Positions 49,690 to 63,057 of a DNA stretch of 64,000 nucleotides are shown here, in pieces; the first letter of the stretch is position 1, and each line of letters opens with the position of its first letter. A program made the position numbers and the translations under genes. The notes beneath the pieces are model-generated. The model did no database searches. It saw only the letters and a list, made by a program, of their open reading frames with translations, and was not told the origin of the DNA. Source of the DNA: Drosophila persimilis (Eukaryota > Arthropoda > Insecta > Diptera > Drosophilidae); contig NW_020825355.1 in NCBI RefSeq assembly GCF_003286085.1, positions 434,001 through 498,000 of the forward strand, in the 5' to 3' direction.

Positions 49690-51900
49690 AATTAACCCCG
49701 TTACGATGGATGAATGGGAAAATGCCGAAATCTCAAAATGAAAATTCCTAAAAAAAAAAAACCCAAAACATTCAATTTATGAAGGCAATCATCAAAAACT
49801 GTGGTTGTATCTGCCATGGAATGTATCTGTATCTCTGTGGCTGTTTGTATCTGTATCTGTCAATGAGTTGGCGAAATTTGTGGTCTTTGGGCGCAGATGA
49901 GATGCTTGGATGATGCCGTAAAAGAGCGGAAGATCGAAAGATCTGTGTATAATTCCCAGGCGTTATATGCATAGATCCTTCTCTATAGTGTAGAGGATAT
50001 CATTCGATGTTCCTCGATCCATTTCGAAGCACCACCAGGTCTCTATCAGGGCTCGGAAGGCGATTGAGCTGGAGAGGGCATGCCAGGAGTGGTTCAACCC
50101 AGAAAGGAATGGACTAGAAGATGTTTCCTTCCATCCTTCCATCATCAGATCATCAGACTATGGCCATCCAGCCTTTTTCTGTGACTTTTCCACTCTCGGT
50201 GGCGATTCCTCTCCATTGTGGCAGCCACCTCCTCGTTTAGCGACCTCCCCTGATGACTTTCCCTCGAAACCAGATTAACTTTCGGTTTCTATCTGCTTTA
50301 TTATATTCCCTTTAAAGAAAAAACCTTAAAAAAAGGGGAAAAGTCATACCACACACCCCATGAAGTGTTTCCACAAAACCCTTTTTTGTTTCCATTTCGA
50401 TAAAAAAAAAACACACACACACACACAAAAAAGTGACTTTTTGGCTTTTCGACTTAAAAATACAAAAATAAACAATTTACAAATGAGAAAATTACTTTTC
50501 CAAGGCTGAGGTCCTGTTTTTTAATCAAGAAAAGGGGAAAATTCTGCGAATCACAGAAAAATTCCACTAAAAACCCTTTGCCAAAAAAAAAACTGCTCTT
50601 CTAAAAAATAGCTGTCCAAAAAAAAAATCACAGGCCCAAAAATTGGTTTAAAAACAAACAAAAAATCGCACGAAAATTTCCAGGAATTTGATAAAAAGTT
50701 TTATTATTCCAGCGCGAGAGATTTTACAACCCAGCAGCCCAAAAAAAAACTGATCTTCAGAGAGCTCTGATCTGAGGAGAGAGCAGAGCAGAGCAGAAAG
50801 GCTTAAAAAACGAGCGGGCGGCGGACGGCCATAAAACGCATCCTTTGAGGTTTGTAAAAAAACGCTGAGGGAACCCCGAGGAGCACGACACACAGGGACA
50901 CAATTGTCACCACAAAAGGATTGCAACCCTCTCTAAAAAAAAAGAGTAGAAAGAACCGCAACAAAGGATATGCCATCGAAGGGCTACGCTTAAAAAACGA
51001 AAGTCAAACAAATGAGAGACGCGCGCATGTGGCAGAGGCCAGGAGGCAAGGAGGCAAGGATTCAGGGATCGTAAAATTGCGAGCGTGTGTCCCAAGGCTG
51101 CCAAGGTTGCGAAAGGATGTGCTGTGTTCTCGTTCGCGGCTTAATCCTTGCACAGCCCGGCACCGGCACATCCTTGCCCTTTCAGGACGACATTTGCTAA
51201 TATTTTGATTTCGAAACAAAACAATACGCCCACCACCGAGTCCTGGCCCGAGTCCGAAAGGGCTTACTGCGGAAGGATTAGTCGCGTTTAACCATGACGC
51301 GGAATTCGCGTGAAATTTCCATCTCTCGGATCTCTCCGGGCTCTTTCGTGGGATGCTCGGCTGGGGCGTTGCTGTGTTGCTGCATTTAGCAAAGGATTAC
51401 GGCCCATTTTAACCATAATTAGAGACAACAAGTTGTAAAGCCATTAACCAGGCAACATCCTTTCCCTGCATCCTTCCCCTCATCAGTTTTCCCTCTCAGT
51501 CAAGATGCTGTCAAATCAAAAGTTAAATGCAATGTCAACCCATGGATCGAAGGTCGTAGGTCGTAGGTCGTAGGTCGTAGCTCGCCAGTTGTCGAGTTCT
51601 ATGTAAATCGTCGTGCACTAATTTTTTGCCACAATTATCGGGAATACTATACCCAACCGAAAAAAAAGAAGAGAAACAAATATAAACCTAAAGAAGATCC
51701 GTCATGCTCTAGATCGTAAAGAGCAGAGGGCTTCCAGAAAGGGTTCCCTCCTCGCTGTGGGATGCGCTCTACTTTTTTATGGTCCTTTTTTGTTGGCGGC
51801 GATCCAGTGACCTAGTTCGGGTGTCCCTTAACCCTTAACCCCTGCACGATCACTTCTCGGAAGCCCTCTCAGAGTTTTTGTATTTTTTTGTTTTGTTAAA
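49690..51900. promoter_or_regulatory. Candidate hairy stripe enhancer B (about -7.6 to -9.8 kb)
   Basis: Kruppel-type TTAACCCCGTT lies at 49692 and a tandem pair of TTAACCC sites at 51828 and 51835. Bicoid-type cores are AAGGATT (50916), TTAATCC (51141), GGATTA (51275) and GGATTA (51394). Hunchback-type AAAAAACG tracts occur near 50805, 50856 and 50992, and CCATAAAACG near 50830. A-rich runs with AAAGGGGAAAA fill 50320-50560. It may comprise more than one element; assignment to particular stripes is not possible here. Confidence 0.5.
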
Positions 51901-52859
51901 AATTCGTTTTGCTCTGCATTTCTTTTTGGAAAATATTCGAACGCGTTTTTCTTGGGATTCGACGATATTTTACGACATTTTTACTCCAGTTTAACATTTT
52001 AATTGTGTCAAAAGGGCAAGGCAAAGGGGTTTCAGCGAAAGTGTTGACATGGCTGGTCGCTCGGGTTTTTCGGTTGGGCATTTGTCAAGGTCAATCGTCA
52101 AGGGTTTCGATCGGTTGGTCTCTGGCCAGTTGTCATTAGCAAAGGTTAAAGTTGCTCATTAAGGGGCGAAAAGGTAAAAGGCAAGCGGTGAGAGCGAAGC
52201 CAGAGAAAGTAGGCGAAAAACGAAAGGGATGCTGATGCCACTCGAGTTTTTTGGGTTGGTCCCTCCATAAAGATGATCCAAAGCCCCAATAGGGTCCACA
52301 GAGGGGACTGCAAGAGAGGCCACAGGTTACACAGGATCCACAAAGTCCCCCACAGAAGAAAAAGAGAAGAAATTGTTTGTGTTGATTGATTTTGTATACA
52401 GTTCTTCAGTTAAATCTTTGCTTCTTTCTTCTCAGGAGATCTATAAAATATTAGAGTACAAACTGGGTAATATTTCCCCAAGAATACATCAATAATTGGT
52501 AGAAACTACAGGATTGCTTATACCCAGTACTCAAGTAGCACAGATCTAGACTCCTGTGATATCCTATGATATGCCACCCCCCTCTATTCGCAACATTCTG
52601 CAACTGGAGTATCATATATAACGATCATACCCCCCATAGATAGCCTTAACTCCTGGCGATTTGGTCAAAACAAGTCGTTGGGCTCTTTGAACACCTGGCT
52701 TACGGCTTTTAAGGCCCCAAATACACCTTTCCACACGTCTAAGTAGCTCCAAAGGAAAGAAGTAGGGGATTACATGCGTCAATGCAAACATTTATGACTG
52801 CCATGGCAGCCATAGTTCTACCTAAAGACGTAAAGCCTCGAAGCCTCGAAGTCTCAAAA

Positions 52860-53600
52860 CCGCAAAACCCACAAAAATTGCGAAAATTATCAGCTAAAAA
52901 TTAGGCCAAAAACACAGTGTAAAACCACAAACAAAAAAGAAACGGCCCGAACGGAACAGCTAGCCAAAAATTATAGAATAGAAAATAAACAAAAAGATGT
53001 CGAGCAGCAGCGTGTGCTCGGAGAGCGACTGCGGCCAGCCGCAAAGAAGTGCGACAATTTTTGGCACCATAAAAAATAATTAGAACAAAAAATGGTAACA
53101 CTCGCAGGACGGGAGCGGGGCGGGATATGGGATATGGGCAGATTGAGACGAAAAATTCAATTCGCTTTTGGCCGAAAAATCTGGGCTCATGACCTGCGAA
53201 ATTCGCACTAAAAATCTGCCACGGCAGGTCGTTCTCTTTTTGTTTTGCTCCTTTTTTGTCACGTGCTGAGAGTCCTTCGAGGGTGCTGAATCCTGTGTGC
53301 AAATTATGCGAAATTATGTCATGCCGTGAGGCGGACAGACGGACGGACGGACGGACAGACGGACGGACAGGCGGTTCCGTTCCGTTCCGCTAAAAATGGA
53401 ACGAGATCAGAACATTGAGAGCGCGTTCCCATTCTTGACGGGGGAAAAAATATGTTTATGATCCTCTCATAAAAACATATTTTTGCTGCCAGGCACTTAC
53501 GTAAGAAATATCCTTGTTCCTTTTTATGTCTCGCCTCCGCGTCGCTTATCCTTGAGAATTTACGCAAAAATCTATAGATTTACGGGCGATCTTTTTTCCC
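52860..53600. promoter_or_regulatory. Candidate upstream enhancer C (about -10.8 to -11.5 kb)
   Basis: Hunchback-type sites CCATAAAAAA (53067) and CTCATAAAAACA (53466) lie among many shorter A-tracts on the plus strand. No clear Bicoid or Kruppel core accompanies them. The distal stripe enhancers of hairy lie at comparable distances in D. melanogaster. A (GGAC)n microsatellite interrupts it at about 53336-53374. Confidence 0.35.
53336..53374. repeat. (GGAC)n microsatellite
   Basis: GGAC/AGAC tetramers interrupting candidate enhancer C. Confidence 0.9.
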
Positions 53601-55477
53601 GATTTTCGTATCTAGGTCTTTCTCTCTTTTTTTTTTTTGGTTTGAGCGGATCATTAGGATCAGCCGAGCAGGCTCTCAAGGACACTGCTGCCTGCTGCCT
53701 CCTGCCCGAAGTAATTAAAAGTTTTTTTTCATTCTCATTAATTATCGGAGGATCTGCTGCATCAAGCTCTTTGTCAGCCGTGTGTCGTGGCCCTTTTTTT
53801 CCGGGCAACTAAATCGTTTTGCACTTGAAATATCATAAACAACATTATCAAGAAAGAGTCTCGGGGGCTGAAAGGCGATTAAGTCGGCAACATACGATCC
53901 CAGCAGCAGCAGGAGGAGCCCAAGATGGAGCTGTAGCTGTAGCTGGAAAAGGAGTTGCAGCCCATTCCCTGGGACATTCTCTGGCGCGATAATTAATCAA
54001 ATCTCTTGCATCTGACCGCAGGGACAGCAACAGGCAGCAGATCTGTGGAACGGACTGTAGGGACTGTGGATCCAAGCCAGAGCCAGGAGCTGTTGATGGG
54101 GCTAAAGATAGGGCCCTGGAGACGATAATGCGGAACGATACTAAGCACATGTATAGCGGAATGATCATTGACAGAAGTCCGGCCTAATGTAAAGGGAAAG
54201 GAGTGTAACGAAAGGAACTCCCAAGAGAAGACATTACAAGGGAATGCTGAATGGGATATCAGGGCAAATATAATGGAAAACTTGTTCAGATACACAGATA
54301 AAGATACAGACAAACGAAACTATAGGTATTTCTACTTAAAGTGGGATTTTAATTTTAGAAAAATTAATAATAATAAAAGACAAACATATTTTCCCAATTA
54401 CCGATTACTCTTATCAATATACTCTATTTAAAGCTGCATTCAGTCTATAAATAATCTACAATAATGCTTACACAGCGATAACAGCGTCCAAAATGAGTCT
54501 TCAGGTCTCAAATATATGCTCAAAATCCACTCCCCTCCAATACTTACTTATATTATGCTGAGTACACACCCCAAATGCTTATGGGGAATATTTCTCAATC
54601 ATCACTCTATAAATCGGAGGGTCTTAAACATCTGCTTTCGTACCCAAAAATTGAATTGACTTGTGCTCCGGTTTGCTTTTCCCTTTTCCCTTGGGATGGG
54701 ATGGCACCTGCCTGTGATGCTGCCACAGACACTTTTACTTTTATATCCTGTTAACAACCCATAATTTGGCCAATTTAACACTTGTAAACGCGCTTTCGCC
54801 GCTCTAATGAGGTACAAAACGTTTGCCAGCCGCAAGAAAAACAAAAAAAAAACCCCAAAAGCCAAAACCCAAAAACCAAAAGGAGAATTAACATATAAAA
54901 ACGCTGTACGGGGAGACACCTCTCTTTTGACCCAAATTGCATGTTGCCTACCCCCAAGAGATCCTCGGAGATTGAGGCCTTATAATCAGGCAGGGTCTGG
55001 CGGCTTAGGACACTCCATTAAATTCAACCCAGAAACAACTACAGACCAGGCCCAGCCCCAGCCCCAGACCCAGCCCCAGACCCGTGTGCGCAATTACACA
55101 AATCTGCAGAGGATTCGCGAGGACTTTCCATATACCAGATACCAGATACCAGACTGGTGTTAATTTATGCGTTTGGGGCATACAAAAATCGCTGCCAATT
55201 ACCTACGAAATGCTTCAATTATAGCCCCGACAAACAGACAAACAGCTGCCGTTGTGGTGTTGGTTCGTGGCGGTGAAACCCTTTTTAGCAATCTCTGGCC
55301 CTACTCTTTGAACTTCGGCGGAAGATCAGGGTTTGCAAATCACTAATTTTTTCAAGGCCAACAAGGCCGCAAGATTCCGGGATCTCTATTAAATGTGAAA
55401 AAAAAACGCATTCTGCCATTTCTGTCTGTTTGAAATATTATGTTAGACATTAGAAAAAAATCCTCCTAATATTGAAG

Positions 55478-55720
55478 GCGTCGAGGCACACACGTGCCGC
55501 AACAATATGATACCTTTTACGATTATTACGATGGTTCTTGGCTAAATGTTCTTCCTCTGATGCAAAACTTTAAGAGTCGAGGCACGCGTGGCGCAACACT
55601 ATGATACCCTCAGCCCTCATGATAGATAGCCTTTCAAGACAAATATTTCCAGGTTTCCTCTTAATATTAAAGCACACCGAAGCTCGGGTATCGAGGCACA
55701 CGTATTGCAACCCTTGATAT
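55478..55720. repeat. Diverged tandem repeat, about 94-112-bp spacing
   Basis: The block TCGAGGCAC(A/G)C...GCAAC...(T)GATA(C/T)C appears near 55483, 55577 and 55690. Sequence between the blocks is weakly similar. Confidence 0.6.
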
Positions 55721-57507
55721 CTAAATAACCTTCTCTTTTCTCTTATATATCTTTCTTGAGGCAATCAAAGCGGTTCCAATGGATTTCAATCAAAAGAAAA
55801 CCTTTATATTGAAAGTTCAAAGAACTTTTCAATCGAAAACCTATAGATAATGATAAGAATTGGCAAACTCTTCCGAATAAGGGCTTTCTCTGGTATACGT
55901 GCTGGGAGTGAGGAGACTCTACGCTTCGTATGCCATTCCCAGAAATAGTGGTTCCCACCTTCCGATAAGAGTCCAAGTCCAAGTCGAATGTGGAGCATCA
56001 AAGTGCACACACAAATGTCCATCGAATGAATAAATGCCACTCATGGGGTACGGGACTGAGACTCATCGACAGGGGTCTCGGGTTTCACTTGGAGAGCTGC
56101 TGACATTGACCGTAAGCGTGGCACGGCAAATCGATGACCAGTTTCCCCCACTGGGACTGGCACTGGCACTGGCACTGGCACTGGCACTTCTACTTCCACT
56201 TTCAGTTGCAGTGGCAGTTGGACTGTGTGGACTGTGTGGACTGGTGGGGGACCCGCTGAGTTGTCGCTTGTCATTAGCTCCCTGTGTGCACAATAAATGA
56301 TTCAGATACAGCGCCGACTGTTGTGGCACTTTCATTGGAAACCTTGGAGGCAGAAGATGAGACATATCGTTATATCGTTATCGCTGCCTAAATTGACACA
56401 AACAAAACAAAATAACAACAAAAACAGCAACAACAAAAGAAGAATCAGAAATAATTTACATACGAGGAGGCATACGAGAAGCGTCGTAATCAATGAGAGG
56501 CTACTCGTTTCACGCAAACTTGCAACCAGTTGAAACCTGCCACTGATTAATGTGCCCCATTCAACGGACACACGGAAGGGCCTTCTCCCCCCTTTAGTTT
56601 TTTTTCTTCTTTCATTTCTGATGGTTTAATTGGCGACAATTGTTGGTTTGCTGCTTCGCGAGAGAGAGGAAAGTTCCCAGTGCCAGTGCCAGTCCCAGTG
56701 GCAGTGGCAGTGGCAGGTGTTGCCACGCCACGCCACTCCACTCCTGTTCCACTTTAAGGCCAAGAAAAAACAGCTCAAATCGCACAAAAAACTGTGATAA
56801 TTAAGCCAATGCGAACAAAGCGAACAACAAGAGCCATTGGGCATTGCTAATGAGACTCATTTGCCTGGGATTCAAAGGGAAAATTAAATAACAGGCAGCA
56901 ATCAAAAGCAGTTTTGTGGCATTCCAGATCAGGACAGAGAGTCTTGGGAACCCGTAAACGAGTTCAATCAGTCATTGATCAATCAATGAGGTTCTTCTGT
57001 GAAGTCCTTCCATCAATATTTTGTGGCAAGATGTGGAACTAGAAGAATTTTGATGCGCGATCGGATCAATATTCTAGTCCTATGTCCGTGCGTTCTCCGC
57101 CTCCGTCCTCTCCCTCTCTCTCGCAGAGTGTCTTAGCAGTGCCGCCTGTGCCGCTACTCCCTTCGTTTCAGTCTCAAATCGAAAGGGAACTGAATTCCTT
57201 TTTTCATTAGACACCTTTTTCCCTGTGAATGAGACCCGTCTTGAGGCCACTTCTATTTACAAAACCACACAAAAAAACTACTTTCACGATTTACCGGCGA
57301 CTGAAATTCAGGAACCGTCAAAGTCGTGCCACACCCACAATTTGTACACAGACTCCTGTAGAGCCCACACACATCACACACAGAGCGAGGGAACACTTGT
57401 TGCTTGTTGCTTGTTGCCCCCGGACTGGTAGCTAATGGATCTACACCTCGGCATCAAAATCTATGTGTCTCTGCCACAGCCAGGGGCTGTCCAGAGGCTA
57501 CTTAACA

Positions 57508-57511
<4 letters not shown>

Positions 57512-57541
<30 letters not shown>
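57512..57541. repeat. (CAG)10 microsatellite
   Basis: Perfect CAG run with stop codons close by; no coding exon evident. Confidence 0.95.
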
Positions 57542-57543
<2 letters not shown>

Positions 57544-57633
57544 CGAGCCTCATTTTGTGGCAAGTAGCCTAAGACCCTGGAATCGCTCCCCAGACAATTG
57601 CCACATCACGCTTGTTTGCCCGCACATTAACGC

Positions 57634-57657
57634 CGACGACGACGACGACGACGACGA
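57634..57657. repeat. (CGA)8 microsatellite
   Basis: Perfect trinucleotide run followed by a GAT run near 57683. Confidence 0.95.
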
Positions 57658-58542
57658 TGAGGATTGTGGATTGTGGATTGAGGATGATGATGATGATGAC
57701 GAGACGCGCAAAGACAAATCCTTTTTGGCTGCTTAGGAAGTGGGATTGAAGTTCGGCTTCGGATTGTGTGTTGTATAAACATTTGCACAAGGCACGGCAT
57801 TAGGACAAAGCGGCAGCCAAGCGCGTGATCGTGCTCGTGATCATCGCACAAAACACCCGAGGGACAGCGAGAGAGAGAGAGAGCGAGCGAGAGAGAGAGA
57901 TCGGGGACGACAGAATGGGAGACAGTCAGGGAGATCGAGATCGAGATCTGCTGCTGGACTCCGGACTGAGACCCGGGCTGACCATTTGGGTGGGCTGAAA
58001 CGTGTACAAAACTATTTTGATAGCCACCGTATTTTCTGAGAGTGTTTTTCTTTCCGAACGGGCCGGCCAGACGTGGGTCCGGCATCGGTCTGGCGTCAGT
58101 CGCGCGCTGTTTGCTCGAAAAATTTAAACAGCAAAGTGATTAATGTCATGCACAGAAGGCAGCACCAGTCAGAGGAGGAGACGGAGACGGAGACGGAGAC
58201 CCGACTCTCAAGCAGCAGCAGAAGCAGCAGCAGCAGCATCTTTGGCAAACAACATAATCAAGCGCACATCCGTTCCACCTCGAGGTTTGTCTTTGCTGAG
58301 GGCCTCCTCCTCCGCCTCCGCCTCCGTGCCGTCATCCCGCCCTTTACGTGGCCGTTGCCATTGCCATTCCAATTCCAATTCAAGTTCCATTCCATTCGGT
58401 ATGTGTTATGCTAATGGAGCGACGGAGTTCGTCACCAAGTAAACACAGATTCCTGGAAACCAAATAGCAGAAAACAACGACAAAGCAGGCGCGACTGCTG
58501 GGAACCCATTCCATACCCATTCGAGAAACCAGAGACCCACAG

Positions 58543-59120
58543 ACAGACCTGCATTCGGCATTAGTCTCCGGAGAGAAGCTTCTAGCGGGAGTCGGTACCA
58601 GTACGAGTACTCTGACCATCGATGCAGGAGCGGACTTTGACCAGCGGGGGGAGCGGGCCTAAGCCAATAGGAGGACCAATTCGAGGGCTTCGAGTGCAGT
58701 GGCTAATCTCTTGATCTTTATTTCATCGGCGAGAGCATTGCTCCTCTCCTGCAATCCCTCTCTCTATCTTTGGCAATTCCTTCCTTCTATTGCTCTCTCC
58801 AACAGCAACAACATTAAGGCGACGCATTCGATCTCGCTTTCGGCAAATACAGACCCTCGTCGTGGGAGAATTATCGTCGTGCGCCTTTGAGCTTTGAATG
58901 CACTGGCAATTGTCTTATCGCTTGATCTGCATTTCATCTGCGAGAGCATTGCTCGTCTCCTGCAATCGCTCTCTCTCTCTCTCTTTGGCAATTCCTTCTA
59001 TTGCGCTCTCCAAAAGCAACCACAGGCGATGGAATTCGGATGGCATGACTCTCCCGCTCTCGCTTTCGGCAAATACTGACAAACGGGAATAACAAACGGG
59101 ACTCTACTTTGCTGCGTGGT
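58543..59120 (+). repeat. Interspersed CT-rich repeat family, copy 4 (two internal units)
   Basis: Nearly base-for-base like copy 2 from the leader through the second unit (units start at 58695 and 58899, 204 bp apart, as in copy 2). It then continues into GGGACTCTACTTTGCTGCGT, shared with copy 1. Same orientation as copy 2, about 35.7 kb apart. Confidence 0.75.
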
Positions 59121-60376
59121 TTTCAAGTTTATTTTGAATTTCCTTTCTTAGTGCCTTGCATTGGGACTTGTTCTTAATTACTTTAAAAGTAAAATTTAAT
59201 TTGCCAGATTTGTTTGAATCTCTGGCTGTTTTTCCTGCTCGCATAACGTGTGCACATTTCACAGTTCAGTTATTTCTTGCACGACTTCGGCCTTGCTCCG
59301 CTCCTGGCCCCCACCCATGGCCTACGCTTTGTAGATGGAGTCACGCATGGGAGGCAGCAGGCACTTGGCAGCGGAAGTGAGACCGCGGGCACGCGCTTTT
59401 GCTTTTGCTTTTTTTTCTGTTACCTTGGGGCTCGTTGCTCGTTGCTTGGACCTGGGTCTGGGTCGCACATACATATACAGTGTATCTAACAGCGATGGAA
59501 TTATTCAGGCGCAACTTTGTCAACGCACGGAGAGGAGCTGGCTGTATCCCCATAATTTGCAATTCGATGCTCTCTTTGCATTTCTGCGTGTTGGCATTTC
59601 ATTTGTGGTCACCAGAGCTTGGGACAGATTTGCATATGAATGAGCCAGAGCCACAGGCAGAGCCCAGAGTCGGAGCCACCGCCACCGCCAGAACCCAGAG
59701 TCGGAGCCTCCGATGGCCCTGTCTTCGGGGAGGAGTGCGCATGCGCGCCTTGTCTTGTCGCCTCGCTGATTTGCAAACGCAATTGTGATGAACTGTCGTC
59801 GTATCCCAGTGGCTCTCTCTGAGACGCGACCGTGTCTTTGACCGTCGCCGCAATTAGCATTTGAAGTTGCATTCCCCCCATTTGCATTTCGTGCATAAAT
59901 CATTGGGAGTCTCAAGTGGAGGGTCCCACTGCGGCGTTGTGCAAACACTGGAACCTTGAGAGGAACTGAATCGCAAGAGGAGCAAATTCGAATTGGCTTG
60001 GTCGAAATCTGGCACCTGCTGGACCCTGGAACCTGGAACCTGGAACTGCTTTGCATCCTGTTGGGTTAGGCAATGGTAATGGCAGTACAATAGAAAGTGG
60101 GCCCAACAAATCAACAAATCACGAGAATATATATGTACATTTTTGTACATTTTTCAGGGCCATCAATCATTCAAAATATTATCTGGTAGACCTTGATCTT
60201 GTCAAGTCGTCAGATCTTTTCCCCTTGGAATATCTGTGCAAACAACACATAAATCTTCCGTAACCCACTCTAGTTCCCCATATTTGGTCACGTTTCCCTG
60301 GCCAAAAACATAGCCCCCCACCCCCCCACCACCCCACCGCCACCGCCACTCGGCCAACAAAAATACGCGCGCCCAC

Positions 60377-60428
60377 CGCTGGGTGCTGGGTGCTGGGATG
60401 CCGGGATGCTGGGATGCTGGGATGCTGA
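60377..60428. repeat. GCTGGG(T/A)-type minisatellite
   Basis: GCTGGGT and GCTGGGAT units, 7-9 bp each. Confidence 0.85.
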
Positions 60429-63057
60429 CGTCAAAGATTTAGCTAATTTTCTTCATTGAGGAACAGTACCATTGCATAGAGCCAGAGCGTAAGAGATGTG
60501 TGGAAAATGAGGGAAAATGGGGGGAAAAAGTTCTGGTGAATGAATGGGGAAAATGGGAAAAACCTCAGTCGCAGCAGCGGTAGTCACATGAGACAGCGAT
60601 GAGGCGGCGTGAATGTGGAACGTGCGTCAAGGCGTCGGGAGAGACGCGTGGCGGCCCCCCCAGCAACGGCCCCGCCAGAGTTCTCGCTGTATCTGGGTCC
60701 GCGCGCACGGATGTTGACATTCAAGATCGCATCCCATAAAAATGTTTATGCGCAAATTGCTGAGGCATCGTTCATTATTACATTACACTAATTGCGCATA
60801 CGCACGCACGCACGGAATGGATGTGGACTTGGACATGGATGGGGATGGTATGGGATGGTATGGGCAGATCAACCTTGGGGCAGGATTATCGCAGGTCCGG
60901 TTTAAAAGCCCAATCCGCAGATTAACAGTAGTTAAGCGATCGTTTAAGCGACCAGTTAAAGTTGTTTCTGTTTCTCTGTTTCTGTTCATCCATTGGGCAT
61001 ATCCATCCACAACAATTGGCAATTTTTCAATGCCCTGTGGACCCCGCGAAACGAGCACGAGCCCGAGCTCGAGAGCGCGATAATGTCTCTGGCACTCTCT
61101 GGGACTGGGACTGGGACTGGGTCTGGGTTTTGGGTCTCTGCCGGCACCTGTAATGGCTGGCCCCAGCGGGAGAGGGGGGGGGGAGAGGTAGAGCTGCTGC
61201 TCATCATCATCATCCAAGGTTGGGTTCGCCAAGTCGTTGGCATCCCAACAACGGACAACGCAACACGCGACAATGAATATCGCATATGTCACAAGGTCCC
61301 CCGCTTTGTGTCCACGCCCCCCCCCCCCCCCTCCTCTCTCTGTCTCGTGGAGCGACAGCATCCCATGTAAACAGAGTGGCCAGAGGAGGAGCAGAAGGAG
61401 GAGCAGCCGCAGCTGCTGAAAAGCAATGCGAATCTTTGTTGCCTCTTTTTTGTGCCGATTTTTGGTTAAAGGAAACAATCACTTTTATTTGGGGGATTGT
61501 CACCCTACAGCGGGGTCCATGGGGCATGTGGGTTTGCGGAGTGTACGGATTCATGGATACAAAAACAGTTCACAGATCGAGCGTCTGTCGTGTGGGACAA
61601 AGAGGAAATTTAATACCCTTCCCTGGAATTACAGCTCATTCCCACTAGCCGTAAAGCCGGAACCCCAACTCCTGGGGGCTCTGAGCGGCTGAGCCGCTAA
61701 ATGAGGAACCTTGGCACTTCTCGGATATCTGCCGCAGTGCCGCAGTGCAGCAGTGCAATAAGCGGCGATCACAATAAATGCCAGGGCATCGATGGGTTCC
61801 ACCTCCCTGCCTCCCCGGGCAGCCTTACAGCGAGACGGGGGAATATCGGATAATTTTTTTTTTGCCATGTCTGTGCAATTACCTTTATGTTTATGCGATT
61901 TCGCAAGCGGCTCTCGAAACAGCCAGCGAAACAAAAAGTTGTATAAAATATACTCATATATGTATGTATATAGGGACTTATATGGTGCGGCGACTGGCTC
62001 TGGCTCTGGCTCTGCCTTGGAGGACAATGGGGGCAACAGGTGGTGGCCCCCAAAACCGAAATCAACGCTCACTTAGCTCTGGATAGGGAGAGGGAGGGCG
62101 GATGGAGGCAAGGAGGCAAATCTTTTATAACTAAATCCCGGCAAGAGATAAAAGACCCTGGGTCTGTCCTTTCCTCCTCATCTTGTGGCGGCATTTGGAT
62201 CCAAATTGGATGCTGATTGCCGGCGATTTGGATTTGGATTTGTGCGAGCATCTTCGGGATCTTTTGGGGCCCTAATGATGGCTAATTTAATGGCACAAAC
62301 AACAAGCGGAAATGACACTAAAGTGCCCGCCAGGGGATTAGGTTAAGGATCTCTCGCTAAGGATGTTCAGGTTTTTGGCAGCTTGTTGGCCAGAGCCGAG
62401 GGGCTCCTGCCGTCCGGCAGGAAGGACACGTGCGGCCATGCATGGACTGTGCTTAATGGGTAATTGCACACCTTTTCGGGATCCTCTGCCGGGAAGGAGA
62501 GCAGATCCAGTGGCCATGAGAGATCTCTGCTCGAGCACTACCGAAATCCATAAATCAAGTTTATTTGCCATTCCATCAAATGCTGAGATTATAAAGATTT
62601 CTCTCCCCCGCAGAGAGAGATCTGATCGGCGGGGAGCGGGGAGCGGGAGAGGCTGCCCCACCAACACCACCACCACCACCCACTGGGGCGCGTGTGGTGT
62701 GCGCGCTGGCTGCCACACTGGCAATAACAAAATGCAAATGCCGCGCTGTCGCCGCCTCTGCTGCCGCCTCTGCTTACTGTTATTTTTGGCCGAATCGCGA
62801 GAGAGCGAGGGAGACGGACGGATCGCCAAAACAACAAAAAAACGAAAACGAATCAAAGGCAAGTTCACGCGTCATCGCCAGGCACGCAGACAGACACACG
62901 CACACACGCACGTCACACACACCTATAGACCTCTCCCCACCACACGCCCACGTCTGGACACAACAGACGCGCCGTAACAGCAGCGCCCCCACCCCCACCC
63001 CCGCGCGATGCTGGGGAAAACTTTTCACTGGCACTGTTTCTGGCTTCTGCTCTGCTT

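Larger units (their letters stand above)
53601..58542. other. Distal upstream non-coding region
   Basis: Contains CCAGAC repeats (55045-55085), CTGGCA hexamers (56155-56186), a GTGGCA run (56697-56717), GA runs (57869-57901) and GGAGAC repeats (58178-58201). No supported exon. Confidence 0.5.

Noticed and set aside
59520..60056. 178-codon minus-strand open frame
   Set aside because: No domain, and its middle translates repeats of GGCTCTG/CGGTGG type; probably chance.
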